A stretch of 64,000 nucleotides of DNA from contig CM060922.1 of NCBI GenBank assembly GCA_030737875.1, positions 761,309,603 to 761,373,602 of the forward strand, in the 5' to 3' direction. Below the pieces are notes generated by a model that had not been told where the DNA came from, did not search any database, and saw only the letters and a list, made by a program, of their open reading frames with translations. The DNA comes from Allium sativum. Its lineage: Eukaryota > Streptophyta > Magnoliopsida > Asparagales > Amaryllidaceae. The position numbers and the translations under genes are program-made. Shown here piece after piece: positions 33,332-45,158 of the stretch (position 1 is the first letter of the stretch; every line of letters starts with the position of its first letter).

Positions 33332-36300
33332 TGTAACACCCCACCTCCGCCAGTACCACTCTTGCAAGGGCACTGACTTTGGAGGGGCGTTTGAATCAGG
33401 TAAACATGCATAATGATATATCAAGGCAGAACAAGAACATATGTATATATGTAAACAGAGTAAATAACATAGATAAAACAGCGGAAGATTTAAACCATTT
33501 CAAAACAAGTCTGGTACATCATAATATCAATTTTCCAAATAAACAAGTCTAGATAAAACAACATCATCTGAAAACAAAAATACATAAGTGCTATCCCCAA
33601 AATACGTGAGAACCCTAGCTAGCTTCATGTAGAAAGCGTACATGAGCTGAAATCCCACAAGCAAGCAATCCAAAATCCAAGCTAGGCTCCTGTATTCCCT
33701 CCCTGAGAACCTGGGGGGGGGGGAACGGAAGAAAAGAGGCGAAAGAAAACAGGTCAGTCAAAAAGACTGAGTAAGCCCTACTATAATCAATGTAAACTAA
33801 TAAAGCTAACTGGTATGAGCAGCAGGGATGAACATAAGGATAACAACATACTAGCATGATGATTAACTAACAAGGTAGATAAAGGTGTCATCGCATAATC
33901 AAGATTAAGGTTTTGCACCACAGGTGTACTAGCAAACTAACATGACTTGAATAAACAAGTATTGATCCCTTGGCCCAAGCTTTGGCCCAATAACATGAAG
34001 TGACCCTCATACGAGGTCCAATAACATGAAGTGACCCTAACACGAGGTCCAACCCAAACGGTCTAGTCGATCGGCTCCCTAAGCCTAACTCGTCACGTGT
34101 CGGTGTCAATACGGCCCAAACATGATTGTAGTCGAACTGTGCCGGGTCCACCCTTCGGGTGTATCAAGCCCTAGGGTGTCAACCCCTGGACACCATGAAC
34201 ATGAGTGCACAGTCCCGATCTACTGGTACCCGTGCATGTTTTCTCCGGCTACGGACTATGTGCACGACCAGAGTCCGCCCGGAACTACACCGGCGTACCA
34301 CCCTGCCGTCGTTTATTGGTCGCTTACCTCCAGCCCAGTAATCGTGCCCCCACCCTAGCCTAGTCCCTAGGGTCATGATGATACAAACTAGGGATTACTG
34401 CTGGAGTGGACCCCCATTGCTAGGATTTCTCTAGTGGGTTAAGTACTGTTTAACCCCTTTACTAATCATGGATTAACTTGGTTAAGTGTAACGATGAGTT
34501 CACGACTTAACCCCGATTAATCTACCAAGCCCAAATTGGTTAAGAATTAAATGGACCATGACTTAACCCTAATCATGAGGCATTAATTAATTAATGCGCC
34601 TTAACCTCTCACATTAGACTTTGTTGTGGTTACTAGTTAAGCCGGGCGGGTCCGGGTAGCTTTACACCACAACTTGGTCTAACCTCGGGTCCAAGGTACA
34701 ACATGACCAACTTCTCACATTGGGTCCTATTGTTTGTAGCAACTAGTTAAGCCGGTCGGTTCCGGGTAGGTTTACGCTACAAACTCAACCCAACCTCGAG
34801 TTGGCCACACTTATATTTTCTAAGTGTCATGTCCATCGTGTTTCCAAAACACATTACAAGTTTTCAAGCAATTGGGTAGACCTAACTTAATAGGTAAATT
34901 CCCAATGGGTAGACCTAACTTAATAAGTAAATTCCCAAGCTTATGTTTTTATGTCTTTTAAGTTTACCCAACCCCAAACGCAATCCCATCGCTTACATAT
35001 CGCAATAGCGCATAAAGGATAGAAAGAGGGAACTTGGCATAATCATGACATAAAGGTGTTGAAGCCACAAGTTCAACATGATGGCATATGAAATATACAT
35101 ATGTTCATATACTTGCATTAGGCCTCAAAAAGCATGCATAACTTGCATATCATATGACAACTTGCATATCAAACTTGCATAGCATAACTTGCATATCATA
35201 TGACAACTTGCATATCAAACTTGCATAACATAACTTGCATATCATATGACAACTTGCATATCAAACTTGCATAACATAACTTGCATATCATATGACAACT
35301 TGCATATCAAACTTGCATAACATAACTTGCATATCATATGACAACTTGCATATCAAACTTGCATAACATAACTTGCATATCGTATGACAACTTGCATATC
35401 AAACTTGCATAACATAACTTGCATATCATATGACAACTTGCATATCAAACTTGCATAACATAACTTGCATATCATATGACAACTTGCATAGCATAACTTG
35501 CATATCATATGACAACTTGCATATCAAACTTGCATAGCATAACTTGCATATCATATGACAACTTGCATATCAAACTTGGATAACATAACTTGCATATCAT
35601 ATGACAACTTGCATATCATACATTTAACTTTAAAGTTTAAGTATGAAAATAGAATAGGGCTTACAATGCTTATGCGGACTCAAATGAGTATAGCAAATGT
35701 AAGAAAACCCTTATGCAACCAATTGAACCCCAAAAATGCAAGCAAAATTGATCAAAACTCTCTCTTTATGATGCAAAGATAGAAACTCGACTTGAATGCA
35801 AGTTAATGATGATCATACAAGTCTAAAAACACTTGTATGCATGGAAAACCACTTAGAAATTTATTTAGGAATTTATGAAGAGAGTGGAGGCCATGAGAGG
35901 ATTGATTTTGCCATAGTTTAGTTGCTAGAATGAATAATGATGATTTAGGGTAGGTTAGGGTCTTATTTATAGATTAGGCAAGTGTTTTAGGCCATAGGAT
36001 TAAACCCTAGTTCCAATCTCAGCCCTCAAAACCGAATCTGGCCCCCAAGCTCAACACAAACCCAAAATGGTGCACCAGGCTAAAGAGCCCGTCTGAGCCA
36101 AGTCGACAGCCCAGTCGACAGGGCTGTTGACTTGGGGTGTTCTGGCGGGAAATTTCCCGTCTGGCCCAAACTGGCCCAATTTTCCAAATTCAAGTTTGAA
36201 TTTGAAATCTTTTTTACCTTGGAATTTTCTGAAAACTTCGTTGGGCCTTAATCGGGTCATACAGACTCCGATTTTCGAAAACTCGGACTCTATTTCGCGT

Positions 36301-36413
36301 ATTTTTCCGAGACGAACGCAATGGCCTAGCCCGTTTCCCTTGATTCAGATTTTAGAATTAAATTCTGCCCCGATTCATGTTATCACAGGTTATGGAAAAT
36401 ACGGGTTGTTACA
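33332..36413 (-). repeat. Gypsy-1 5' LTR (right copy)
   Basis: 3082 bp, nearly identical to the left LTR. Visible differences are a longer G run near 33712-33722, changed minisatellite copy make-up, scattered substitutions, and absence of a 43-bp GTCGAC segment near 36120. The element promoter would lie here, firing leftward. Confidence 0.93.
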
Positions 36414-38822
36414 ATGAAAGGTTTACATTTTTCAATGTAAAGGTAAAGAATTTACATTTTTCAATGTAAAAGAAAAGAGATAAAATAAGTACATTTTTGT
36501 GTATTTAAAATGAATTAGAGAAAAAGTACAATTTTGGTGTATTTAAAATGAATTAGTGAAAAGCACATTTTTATGTTGTAAAAAGGAATTGGAGAAAAAG
36601 GAACATTTTATGTAATATAAAAATATACATTGTTGAAACGTCATTTTTGTCACATTAGAATTGGAAAACAAAAATGTAATTTTATTGAATATAAAATATA
36701 CATGGTTGAAATCGTCATTTTTGTCGCATTAGAATTGGCGGACAAAAATATTATTTTCATAGAAAAAAAAGAATGGATTCTAATAGGGGAAATCGGCCAA
36801 TGGTTTATATATATAAATATAAATATAAAATTTAACGAAACAAGCGTGGCAGTTCACGTATCGACAATCGTAACTTCAAACGATTATTCTGAAAGATCCG
36901 ACCGTTGGATTTTTCCAAAACTGGAACCGTTAGGACCGCTTTGGGAAGAGCTTTCTAACGATATAAATTTCATCAAAATCTGACGGTTAGATTCTATGAT
37001 ATGTGTAAATCAAATTTTGGTAAAAACAGCGTTAGGGCCGCCCATTGACCCGAAACGTCGTTTGTTTATTTCGAGCTATTTTTAATAAATAAAAATAGCG
37101 ATAACTAGTCATAAATATATTTGAAATGTTTTAAACTATAATTATGCGACAATTATTTGAAAAGACCGAGTTTAACTCATTTCAAATAATCGCACGGCGA
37201 TTAAATCAAAGATGTAACAAGACAACGTTGAAGACCGACGATCTTCACATCGAATGGACGACGACTACTGATGCCTTGGACTGGCTTGCTCCCAGGACGG
37301 GGTTGAAGCGGTAGTTGTCCGGACATGTGTGTTGGTCGTGCGGATAAGCGAGCGCCTTTTGGTGTCTCCTGTTTCATTCAGACCCAGAACGGACTTGTAA
37401 ATGGATGCGTGTCTGACGTTGGAATTCACTCCATGTAATTAAATCGATTTGTATTACTATATGTCTGTTTGGTGGTGGAGAATTTATTCTCTACTTAACA
37501 CCCTGGTATATTGGAATAGTTATCGATCGCATGGCATTGAATTGTCAATGTGGCACGCCAAGATGCAATGATCAAGGCTTTGTTGAAATGCAGGCCTTGT
37601 GGATGATGATCAAAGCATAGTCTGTTTAGGCATAACTTTGTGTATAGCGTAACTTCGCGAGCCTCACACCCCGGTATGAGTCAAAAACGGGATATGGACC
37701 GTAGGGAGTGCACACGTTTCTTTCTAACTAAAGGGTAGTGTCAGTGCTTAAACTGGATGACATTTTACTTATGTGGATGATGGATTGAGGTACCTCAGGT
37801 TTTTTATAGGCCGGAAGTGGTTATACTATAGGTCCAAAGGGACCGGGAAACGTGTGTTCAGGAATTGCCAATCCACTACTGCTAGGTGGGGACCGGCCCT
37901 ACCGCATCCAAGGGTTCACTGCGGGGGATCCTGAGGCATTTGCTAGAGTGTCTCGAATCGGAAGAGGACGATCCCTAGCCTCGATTTCATGACAGGAAAC
38001 CAATTTCCAATACGACATTACGGTCTTGATTGTAAACTTATATATGGCGACATAGTATATGGTACCTATGCCGTCTAGGATTGCTACATTTATATTGAAA
38101 TGATTTAGGAAAACATATACACACTAGTAGTAATACGTTTTACGTATTTATCATCTTTTGATCATTATAAGGTAAAACCCTATCCTCCGGTTTGCGTTGC
38201 ATTGTGTGATGGGACTTGGGTCTTATAATGATCTCATTTTTTTTTAGAAGGGCATAGCGATTTTTGAACGATTTACTTTACTTATGCACTGGCAATCAAA
38301 TGGAGTAAACCCGTTCCGCGTTAGCGGCGTGGTCCTGTAATTTGCCACGTTGTTAGATAAATTAGTTAAGAATTCTCATACCAGTCCCATGTCTGACTCG
38401 TAGTTTGTTTCACTTTTACAAACTCGGGTGCCCTCTTTCCACACGGGCAACCAATTGACAGGTTCAGGTGATATATTCTGATTGGAGCTTGCATGAAAGG
38501 AAGAAGATCTTTTCTCTAGTCTTTACTTCTACTTTGAGACATTTTATCTTCTATAGCTTTGATGTATGTAATGGAGTTTGGGACTTATTTTTCTTTTCCA
38601 TTGGAACTTATTTCCCTTTTGTTGAGACTCTTTATTTTGGCTAAGTTGTATCCTGTACTGCGTACTCTGATGTATTGGATATTATGATGCTGATGACATT
38701 TATTTCCGCTGCAATGGTTTATGTGTTATGATAATTATCTCAGTTCTGTTTTTGTTGTAAATATGTTGTACTCCAAAATGATTATCCTTACTTTCGAACC
38801 ACGGAAGTTTGGGGTCATCACA

Positions 38823-39864
38823 AATTAGTATCGCTATATGAGTCGACGAGTGCTACAAGTAAGGCTTTTCTAGTAAGAAAGCTAGTACAACTAAGGTTGG
38901 ATGAGGAAAAGTCGGTTGTAGAGCAATAAAAAGAGTTTCAGGATGTCGTCAATCAATTGACAAACATAAAGGTCACTTTTGATGATGAGTTGTAGGCTTT
39001 TTTTTTGATGAGTTCTCTTTCGGAAAGCTAGGAGACTTTGGTTGTTCCATTGAGTAATTCCAATGCTAATGGAACTATCTCTTTACAAACAGTTCGAAGA
39101 AGTTTTTTAAACTAGGAGCTAAGGAGAAAATGGTCGGAGTTGTAATCGGTTCAAAGTGAGGCAATGGTAGCAAGGGACTCGAAGGATACAGTTTGGAAGA
39201 AAAAGAGAGCCAAGGGCAAAGGTGCAATCACTTGTTTCCATTGCAAGAAGGAAGGTCACAAGCGCAATGATTGTTATTCATACATATGAAATATAAAGAA
39301 GAAGGAGCAATGTGATAATAATAGTGATGAAGCACAGGCAGACTTTGCTGAAGGCAACGAAGGCGATTCTTCATGTGATGTCCAATTTAGTGTTGAGAGC
39401 CTTGGAAGACAGATTCAGGAGCCAGTTTTCACATATGTCGAGATGTGAAATTTTTTTCTTTGTATGAGAAGAGTGTTGGCACGATAAAGACGACCAATGG
39501 AGTAGAGCTACCAATTTGTGGAGTTGGAGCTGTTAGGTTTTGGATGCATAATGGAATCATCAGAGAAGTGGAAGGTGTGAGGCACATACCCACTTGTTCG
39601 CATAACCTCATACCTCTCGGTCAGTTAGGTCGCCGCAGTTGCACTTATGAGACTCGAGGTGGAGTTTTGAGAGTGAAAAAGAGTGGTCGTGTGATGATGC
39701 AAGGAGTTTTGAAAGAGGGAAACATATATAGTTTGGTTGGTTTTGTGGTCGACAGTGGAAGGCGGGTGACGGTTGAAGAACCTAGTCTGCATCAAGGTGG
39801 AAAGGTCGATATGGTCACTGCTGATGGTCCTAAGGTAGGGATCATGGTATCGACAAGGATATAG
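38823..39864 (+). pseudogene. Copia-1 Gag C-terminal part, zinc knuckle and protease
   Basis: The Gag frame resumes with L-Y-E-S-T-S-A-T-S-K-A-F-L, the usual Gag core, then meets several stops. A CCHC knuckle C-F-H-C-K-K-E-G-H-K-R-N-D-C lies near 39235-39275. W-K-T-D-S-G-A-S-F-H (protease D-S-G at 39412-39420) is followed by G-V-E-L-P-I-C-G-V-G and G-V-R-H-I-P-T-C-S-H-N-L-I, the protease/GAG-pre-integrase join of copia elements. Frame 39445-39864 ends soon after the pre-integrase start. Integrase and RT are not found, and 39865-40148 holds only degraded sequence. The product cannot be functional. Confidence 0.8.
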
Positions 39865-40148
39865 ATGTTGGTGATGCTCTAGGGATCCCAGAGATGAAGA
39901 GAACATGTCAAACAGAAGACGGATGTCGAATTGTGAATTCCACAAAGATGAGATGGAGGTCTTTGTAGTATTACAAACGCTTTTGAAGATCGCTATTAGC
40001 GTGGTGCATGGATGAGGGAAGTGCACCATTAGTGGGCGATGGTGGAGGTTTGTAATGATGTTAATTGAGAAAAGTAGGTTAAAAGTGAGAGCTAAGTTGG
40101 CTGGTGTTGATGGAGGAGATGTTGTGATTTGGTATCAAGGTGGAGTAT

Positions 40149-40663
40149 TGAGACTTGTGATACACAAATCACAATTGTGGGCAGCAAATTACCTATGTAG
40201 ATCCATTTTTTATGGAGAGATTTGCTGCTATATTTTTGGAATATTTGAAAATGAAGGAAAATATTAGTTAGTATTTATCCAAAAGATTTTTTGATATATA
40301 TGAAGATAACTTTGGAGTCAGGTTTACTTGGGTGTCAAGAAAACTTGGGTAAGAAGCAATTCATTATATAAAAGATCTAGTTAACATCTTCATTAGGTGT
40401 GGAAATTTTGACGGATATTAAATAGAATCATTAGGGTTGGTGCCATTATTCTACATTGTCTTTCTCCTCAAATTGTTTAGCCATTAGATATTCTCTACCT
40501 ATTTATCAGTAAGGTTATTGGTTCAAGTTGTGCTTGTTTGTAACGATAGTTGAGATCGATTGTAAACAATATTTTGTTGATTCAATAAAGTGGGTGACTA
40601 GGGGAAAACGATTCGTTTTTTTCGGGTGTTTTGTCAAACTTCCGCTGCACACAAAACCCAACA
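40149..40663 (+). repeat. Copia-1 3' LTR
   Basis: The right end CCCAACA (40663) is well fixed by its match to 22158-22260. The left end at a TG after the purine-rich AAGGTGGAGT (40137-40146) is a best guess, giving about 515 bp. The following GCTCC is the expected target copy. Confidence 0.6.
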
Positions 40664-41730
40664 GCTCCTTCCACACATATGATTGCTTTCCCCCCAGTCC
40701 AAATACCATGTATTGTCATCGTAAATTTCATCATCTTTATGTGCCAACAATGGTGTTGAATTATCTTCATCTTCTTAGCATAATTTATTCTAGAACTTTG
40801 TAAAAATTGGATCTACAACCAGAAGCAAAATGCCCAAATTTATTACAATTATAACATTTTATTTGTGATTTAACATACCTTGGCCATCCATTTCTCCTTA
40901 TGTATCCTCCTCTTCCTCGATCTCTTGGATTATACGTGTTTTTTTCTTTTCTCCTTTTTATGATAGTCTGATATTCCATAACTTTGATTACTACCTCTTT
41001 TGATTTGGCTCCGTCATCTTCAAATTTTAAATGTCTCATTTTTTTGCAAGGTGAATTTTGTTTGAAGTGCTTGCTTCAATGACTCTTCTTTACCTTTTTT
41101 TCTTTAATTTCTCTCCACGGGCTTGAAGTGAACCCATCAGTTGATCAACAGTCATAGATTCTAGATCTTTAGATTCTTCAATTGCTACAACTATGTAATC
41201 GAGTTTTGAATCTAAGATCGTAAAATTTTCTCAATAATCCTAGAATCATCTATTTTTTCTCCATATTCTTTAATTTGATTTACAATAGATAAAACTTTAG
41301 AAAAGTACTCATCAATTGATTCTATTGATTTCATGTGTACAGCTTCAAACTCACCTCACATAGTTTATAGTTTAATTTTCTTCACCTTGTTAATTTCTTT
41401 AAATTCGTTCTCCAAAATCTCTCATGCTTCCTTACTAGTTTTTGCATTAGAAATCTTCTCAAACATAGGATCATCCAAACTTTGGTAAATGAGCGTAAGA
41501 TCCTTTCGATCCTTCTTCTTCAAATTATCCCTTTCAATTTTGGATAAAGTGGAAATATCGGTGAGTTCTCCATACAGATTTTCTATGATATCCCACACAT
41601 CTTATGATCCTAGCAATGCTTTCATACGGATGCTCCAAGTTCATAATTATCTTTCTTCAATAAAGGAACTTGAAAAAGAGATATTCCAGTTGTCATTTTC
41701 ATTGATTAGGAACCTCGATCTGATACCACT
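40664..41730 (-). pseudogene. Copia-2 Gag and start of protease (degraded, minus strand)
   Basis: Reading from the primer site (41719-41728) leftward, Gag begins near 41690 with V-P-L-L-K-K-D-N-Y-E. Pieces such as S-I-D-E-Y-F-S-K-V-L and [12 protein letters not shown] follow, in several frames broken by stops. The best frame (41039-40785) has a CCHC knuckle C-Y-N-C-N-K-F-G-H-F-A-S-G-C. At 40710-40668 remnants of W-Y-L-D and S-N-H-M-C-G mark the protease start, where copia-1 was inserted. The rest of pol should lie left of the window. This is a UBN2-type copia Gag relic. Confidence 0.7.
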
Positions 41731-41909
41731 ATTAGGATATATTTTTTTAGAAGAAGAAGGGAATTTGAGAGATTATGTTTTATAATGAGGAAATCGATAT
41801 TCTTTATTGATTGCCTTCAATTACAACTGACTTCTTTCTTGCTTGTTTGCTTAACTGCAATAAATCTGATAATACATGCTTATTTATTGTATGGTTCAAT
41901 CTCTAGTAT
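41731..41909 (-). repeat. Copia-2 5' LTR, 3' terminal part
   Basis: Sequence between the copia-2 primer site and the gypsy-2 insertion. The terminal dinucleotide appears to be TA instead of CA. The target copy AGTAT (41905-41909) of gypsy-2 closes it. The other part resumes at 53496. Confidence 0.55.
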
Positions 41910-42182
41910 TGTAACACCCTGAATTTTCTATAAATATTAAAATTAACAATCCTAAGAATACTCAATTATTAAAGTGATAATTAAGGGAAATGGGTTACGC
42001 CGTTGCGTTCGTCTCGAAATTCTGCTTGGAATAGAGTCCAAATTTTCATAAATCGGACTTCGTATGAGGAAGTTATGGCCCTCGGAAGTTTCAGTAATTT
42101 TATATAAATTGAAACAGTTCAGAATAAAATTTCGGAATTCAAAATTCAAATAGGGGAGCAGGCTGGGCGGGAATTTTCCTGC

Positions 42183-42300
42183 CTAAGGCCAGGTCGACCA
42201 GGGGGTCGACCTACCCTATACAGGTCGACCGGGGGGTCGACCAGGGGGTCGACCGGGGGGTCGACCAGGGGGTCGACCGGGGGGTCGACATGGGGGTCGA
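42183..42300. repeat. GTCGACC array in the gypsy-2 5' LTR
   Basis: Nine GTCGAC sites in about 118 bp, alternating AGGGGGTCGACC and GGGGGGTCGACC units. The 3' LTR (50577-50645) has only three intact sites and two GGCGAC variants. The position, just after a GGCGGGAATTTTCC segment about 270 bp into the LTR, matches gypsy-1. Confidence 0.85.
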
Positions 42301-42784
42301 CCTACCCCCCTCCCCAGGTAGATCTAAAATGTGATGATTTTTGACTCTTTGCTGAGTCATTAGGGCTGATGTGGCTGTTCTAGATAACTCTATCTAGTCT
42401 GGATGGTTGGGATTGCTCCTATGATAATCCAACGGCTTAGTTGATTCAAACTTCTATAAAAGAGTGCCTAGACTCAAACCCTAAACAAAAACAAAATTTG
42501 TCTCATGGCCACCATGCTGCTGCTATGATAGTTCTCCTTCCCAAAGCTTAAGGATTAGCAAGTCAGAATTCTAATTCAAAAGACGAACAAATCATTCTCT
42601 TCTCTAACCTATCTTTGTGAGTACTATTTCTTTCATGATAAAATTAATAAATTAATTATGATGGGTTATAAGCGGATTATGAGAACATGTCTGTTGAATC
42701 ACATGATGTTGTTTTACTTTGTTATCTTATGTTGGTCGATCAATTTCATATGTCCAATTATACATGTTTAACTTGATTCATTTT

Positions 42785-43110
42785 ATGCAAGTTCGGGATG
42801 TAAATCATATGCTAGTTCATATGTGAAACCTTACGCAAGTTTGGGATGTAAATCATATGCTAGTTCGTATGTGAAACCTTATGCAAGTTTGGGATGTTAA
42901 ATCATATGCTAGTTTGAATATGAATCTTATGCAAGTCCATTTTTACATATGTTAATTCATATGTGAATCTTATGCAAGTTTGGGATGTTAAATCATATGC
43001 TAATTCGTATGTGAATTTTATGCAAGTTTGGGATATTAAATCATATGCTAGTTTGAATATGAATCTTATGCAAGTCTATATGTGAATTGTACACAAGTTT
43101 ATATGTGAAT
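42785..43110. repeat. Minisatellite in the gypsy-2 LTR
   Basis: Irregular units alternate ATGCAAGTTTGGGATGT, AAATCATATGCTAGTT and TATGTGAA pieces. The same array is in the 3' LTR (51125-51420). In element sense it lies 875-1200 bp from the LTR start, close to the 46-bp array of gypsy-1 (836-1336 bp). Confidence 0.8.
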
Positions 43111-43719
43111 CAAATATATACATATTCTAGTTTATATGCAAAAACATGTGATAAATTCATATGCAAGTTTTAGAAATCCATATGCAAGTTTTTGGGTGAA
43201 AATTATGTTCACATATGCAAGTTAAGTGAAACCCATAATTTATATATGCAAGTTCACAATTTCATGTTTAGATCTATATTCAGGTCCATAGTAGTTTATG
43301 CAAATATATGATTATATACGACCATTGTCTATGCAAATTATTGGCTATGCAATTTTATGTTATAATTCCTATTTGCAAGTTAGATCTATTCTTGTGTGTT
43401 ATGCAAGTTGTGATGTTTCTTTTTTATAAGTTAGACTATTTGCGAGTCTAACATATTTCATATTCGAACGTACGAATAGCGCGGGGACAATGGGAAAATA
43501 TTAATTATGTAAATTGTGAATTGGCATAAAATGGCTTTAAAAACATATAATTAAATTGAAACATTAATTGAAATAATTTTTATACCTAAAAAGTATGGAC
43601 ATAATTTAGGTGACAATTATGGACATAACTAATTTGGAAATTATTGAAAATTTGAACAGGGATAATTAATTCACATTGGGGTGAAATAATTTGTAGTAAT
43701 AAACGCCTAAGACATGAGG

Positions 43720-43914
43720 TTAGACTCGTTTGTGGTGTAAGACTGCCTGGACCCGCCCGACAAATCCAGTAACCACAAACGGTAGTCTAATGTGAGAGGT
43801 CGAAGGCATAAATTAAATGCGTGACAATTGTAAAGACACAAAGTTAGACACGTTTGCGGTATAAGACCGCTCGGAACCGCCCGGCAAATCTAGCAATCGC
43901 AAACGGGAGTCTAA
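43720..43914. other. Tandem pair of hairpins in the gypsy-2 LTR
   Basis: Hairpin 1 has arms 43720-43736 (TTAGACTCGTTTGTGGT) and 43772-43790 (10-bp stem, 2-nt bulge, 7-bp stem) with a 35-nt loop. Hairpin 2 has arms 43844-43860 and 43896-43914 (GTTTGCGGT/ATCGCAAAC plus TTAGAC/GTCTAA) with a 35-nt loop. Both loops carry a GGACCCGCCCG-type core. They recur in the 3' LTR near 52057-52250, where hairpin 2 pairs perfectly. Confidence 0.8.
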
Positions 43915-45146
43915 TGTGGGAGGTCTTACAAGGTTACGGTTATAATGAATTAAGTAACACTTAACCAAGATAAACATGTGGTGGGACATGGGGGTTAAGT
44001 GGGTGACGTGGGTGACATGTGAAATACAATTAGAAACACTTAACCAAATTGAAACATGTAAAAAGACATGAATAAGAAGGGGTTAAGTGGAAAATTCTAG
44101 TGGGGACCAAGCATAGGTGGAAAGCTTGTGTCAAGCATGGGGGACCCATTTTAAACCAGTAACCCATTAAGTATCTTTGCGAGCTCGAGTTAGATCGAGG
44201 ATGGGACACACTTACTGGGTTTGATAGTAAGAGGTCAAAACGGGTTAACGGTGGCAACGCAAGTCCAACGGGGTCATGTGCGTGTGTGGGCCCGGGCTGG
44301 TAGGTATAAGTTGTGCATCTTTAGTGGTATCGGGTTGCAACTTTGGGGAGTGATACACCCCACTGTGGGACCAGCACGGGTATCTACAAGTTAGGGAGCC
44401 GATCGCATGGGGGTAGTGGGAACAACTAGTGGAGATAGGGGCAAGCGACACCTATGAAGACAGTTAGGGGTACACGAAACTACCATTATGATTAGTATGT
44501 TCAGTAGGCGGGATCAACTTTTAGGGTGACTAGTAATGGTGCAGTATAGTAATTATCCTATAGTGATTAGGAGCAAGATTAACGCCAGAATATTCCTCTT
44601 GTTTGTTTGGTCTTGCCCACTTGTTTCACAGTCATTCCTTGTTTTACCAGTTTATGCCTTATCCTAATTACTTTAATAATTATATCGTTAAAGTTATGGT
44701 ACTCGCCAGACTTTATGTCTGACCCCCTTTGTTTTCACCTCTTTTCTTCCTTCCCCCCCCCCGCCCCGGTCAGGTTCTCAGGGTAGGACTAGTGCTAGTG
44801 GAGCTTGATTCAGATCTTTCTCTCTCTTTGGAAGTGCTTGGATTGCTGAAAGTAAAGTTCAGCTCTTCTCTTTTATGGCTACTTATGTTGGGGTTATGCT
44901 TATTTACTTTATGTACTCAGAAAACAATTTGTCAAGATGGATATTAAGTGTACTTGGTTTTTCTGTTGGTTTATGATGTTGTTGTAATCAAACTATTTCT
45001 CCGCTGCAATAAAAGTTGTTTAAAAATTTTCAAGTACCAATATATGTATCTGTCTTGTTATATTCTGTTCTATTCACCAATAATACTCCATGAAAGTTAA
45101 TGCATTCCCCTTGAGAGTGACATTAATGGACGTGGGGTGTTACACG

Positions 45147-45158
45147 TGGTATCAGAGC
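45147..45158 (+). other. Gypsy-2 primer binding site
   Basis: TGGTATCAGAGC starts two bases after the 5' LTR end. Confidence 0.95.

Larger units (their letters stand above)
24991..36413 (-). mobile_element. Gypsy-1: Ty3/gypsy Tekay-type chromovirus, nearly intact
   Basis: Minus-strand element of 11.4 kb with LTRs 24991-28126 and 33332-36413 and target duplication ATGAA (24986-24990 and 36414-36418). The primer site (33318-33329) and polypurine tract (28127-28139) set the direction. Gag (33135 downwards) leads into two CCHC knuckles, protease, RT, RNase H, integrase, GPF/Y module and a terminal chromodomain-like segment, the order of plant chromoviruses. Only one frameshift (near 32444) and one stop (29369) break it. 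The LTRs look almost identical apart from repeat-number changes, so this is among the youngest insertions here. Confidence 0.92.
22589..38822 (+). mobile_element. Solo LTR (about 4.8 kb) of a TGTRACGACCC family, split by gypsy-1
   Basis: The left end is TGTAACGACCC and the right end GGGTCATCACA. The target duplication AATTA (22584-22588 and 38823-38827) restores the copia-1 gag frame. Apart from the nested gypsy-1 (24991-36413 plus its TSD), 22589-24990 and 36414-38822 together give about 4.8 kb. No primer site, polypurine tract or element gene is visible, so this fits a solo LTR left by LTR-LTR recombination. It holds a GC-rich patch (about 23230-23530), a 37-bp repeat array and a 34-bp repeat array. 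The right-hand part (36850-38822) shows no gene. The same LTR end recurs in opposite orientation at 63385. Confidence 0.75.
22158..40663 (+). mobile_element. Copia-1: non-autonomous Ty1/copia relic, host of three later insertions
   Basis: Visible parts in order are: end of the 5' LTR (22158-22260), primer site, gag part 1 (22322-22588), solo-LTR insertion (22589-38822), gag part 2 with zinc knuckle and protease (38823-39864), a degraded piece, and the 3' LTR (about 40149-40663). Integrase, reverse transcriptase and RNase H are missing, so it was internally deleted. The 5' LTR is cut at 22157 by the SIRE-like array. The base run right after the 3' LTR is GCTCC (40664-40668), its expected target copy within the copia-2 protease. 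The mate is outside the window. Confidence 0.78.
41910..45144 (+). repeat. Gypsy-2 5' LTR
   Basis: 3235 bp, TGTAACACCCTG to GGGTGTTACA. In order it holds a GTCGACC array (42183-42300), a minisatellite of ATGCAAGTTTGGGAT-type units (42785-43110), two hairpins (43720-43914) and C-rich tracts near 44752. No gene was recognised; small frames are not conserved with gypsy-1. Confidence 0.93.
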
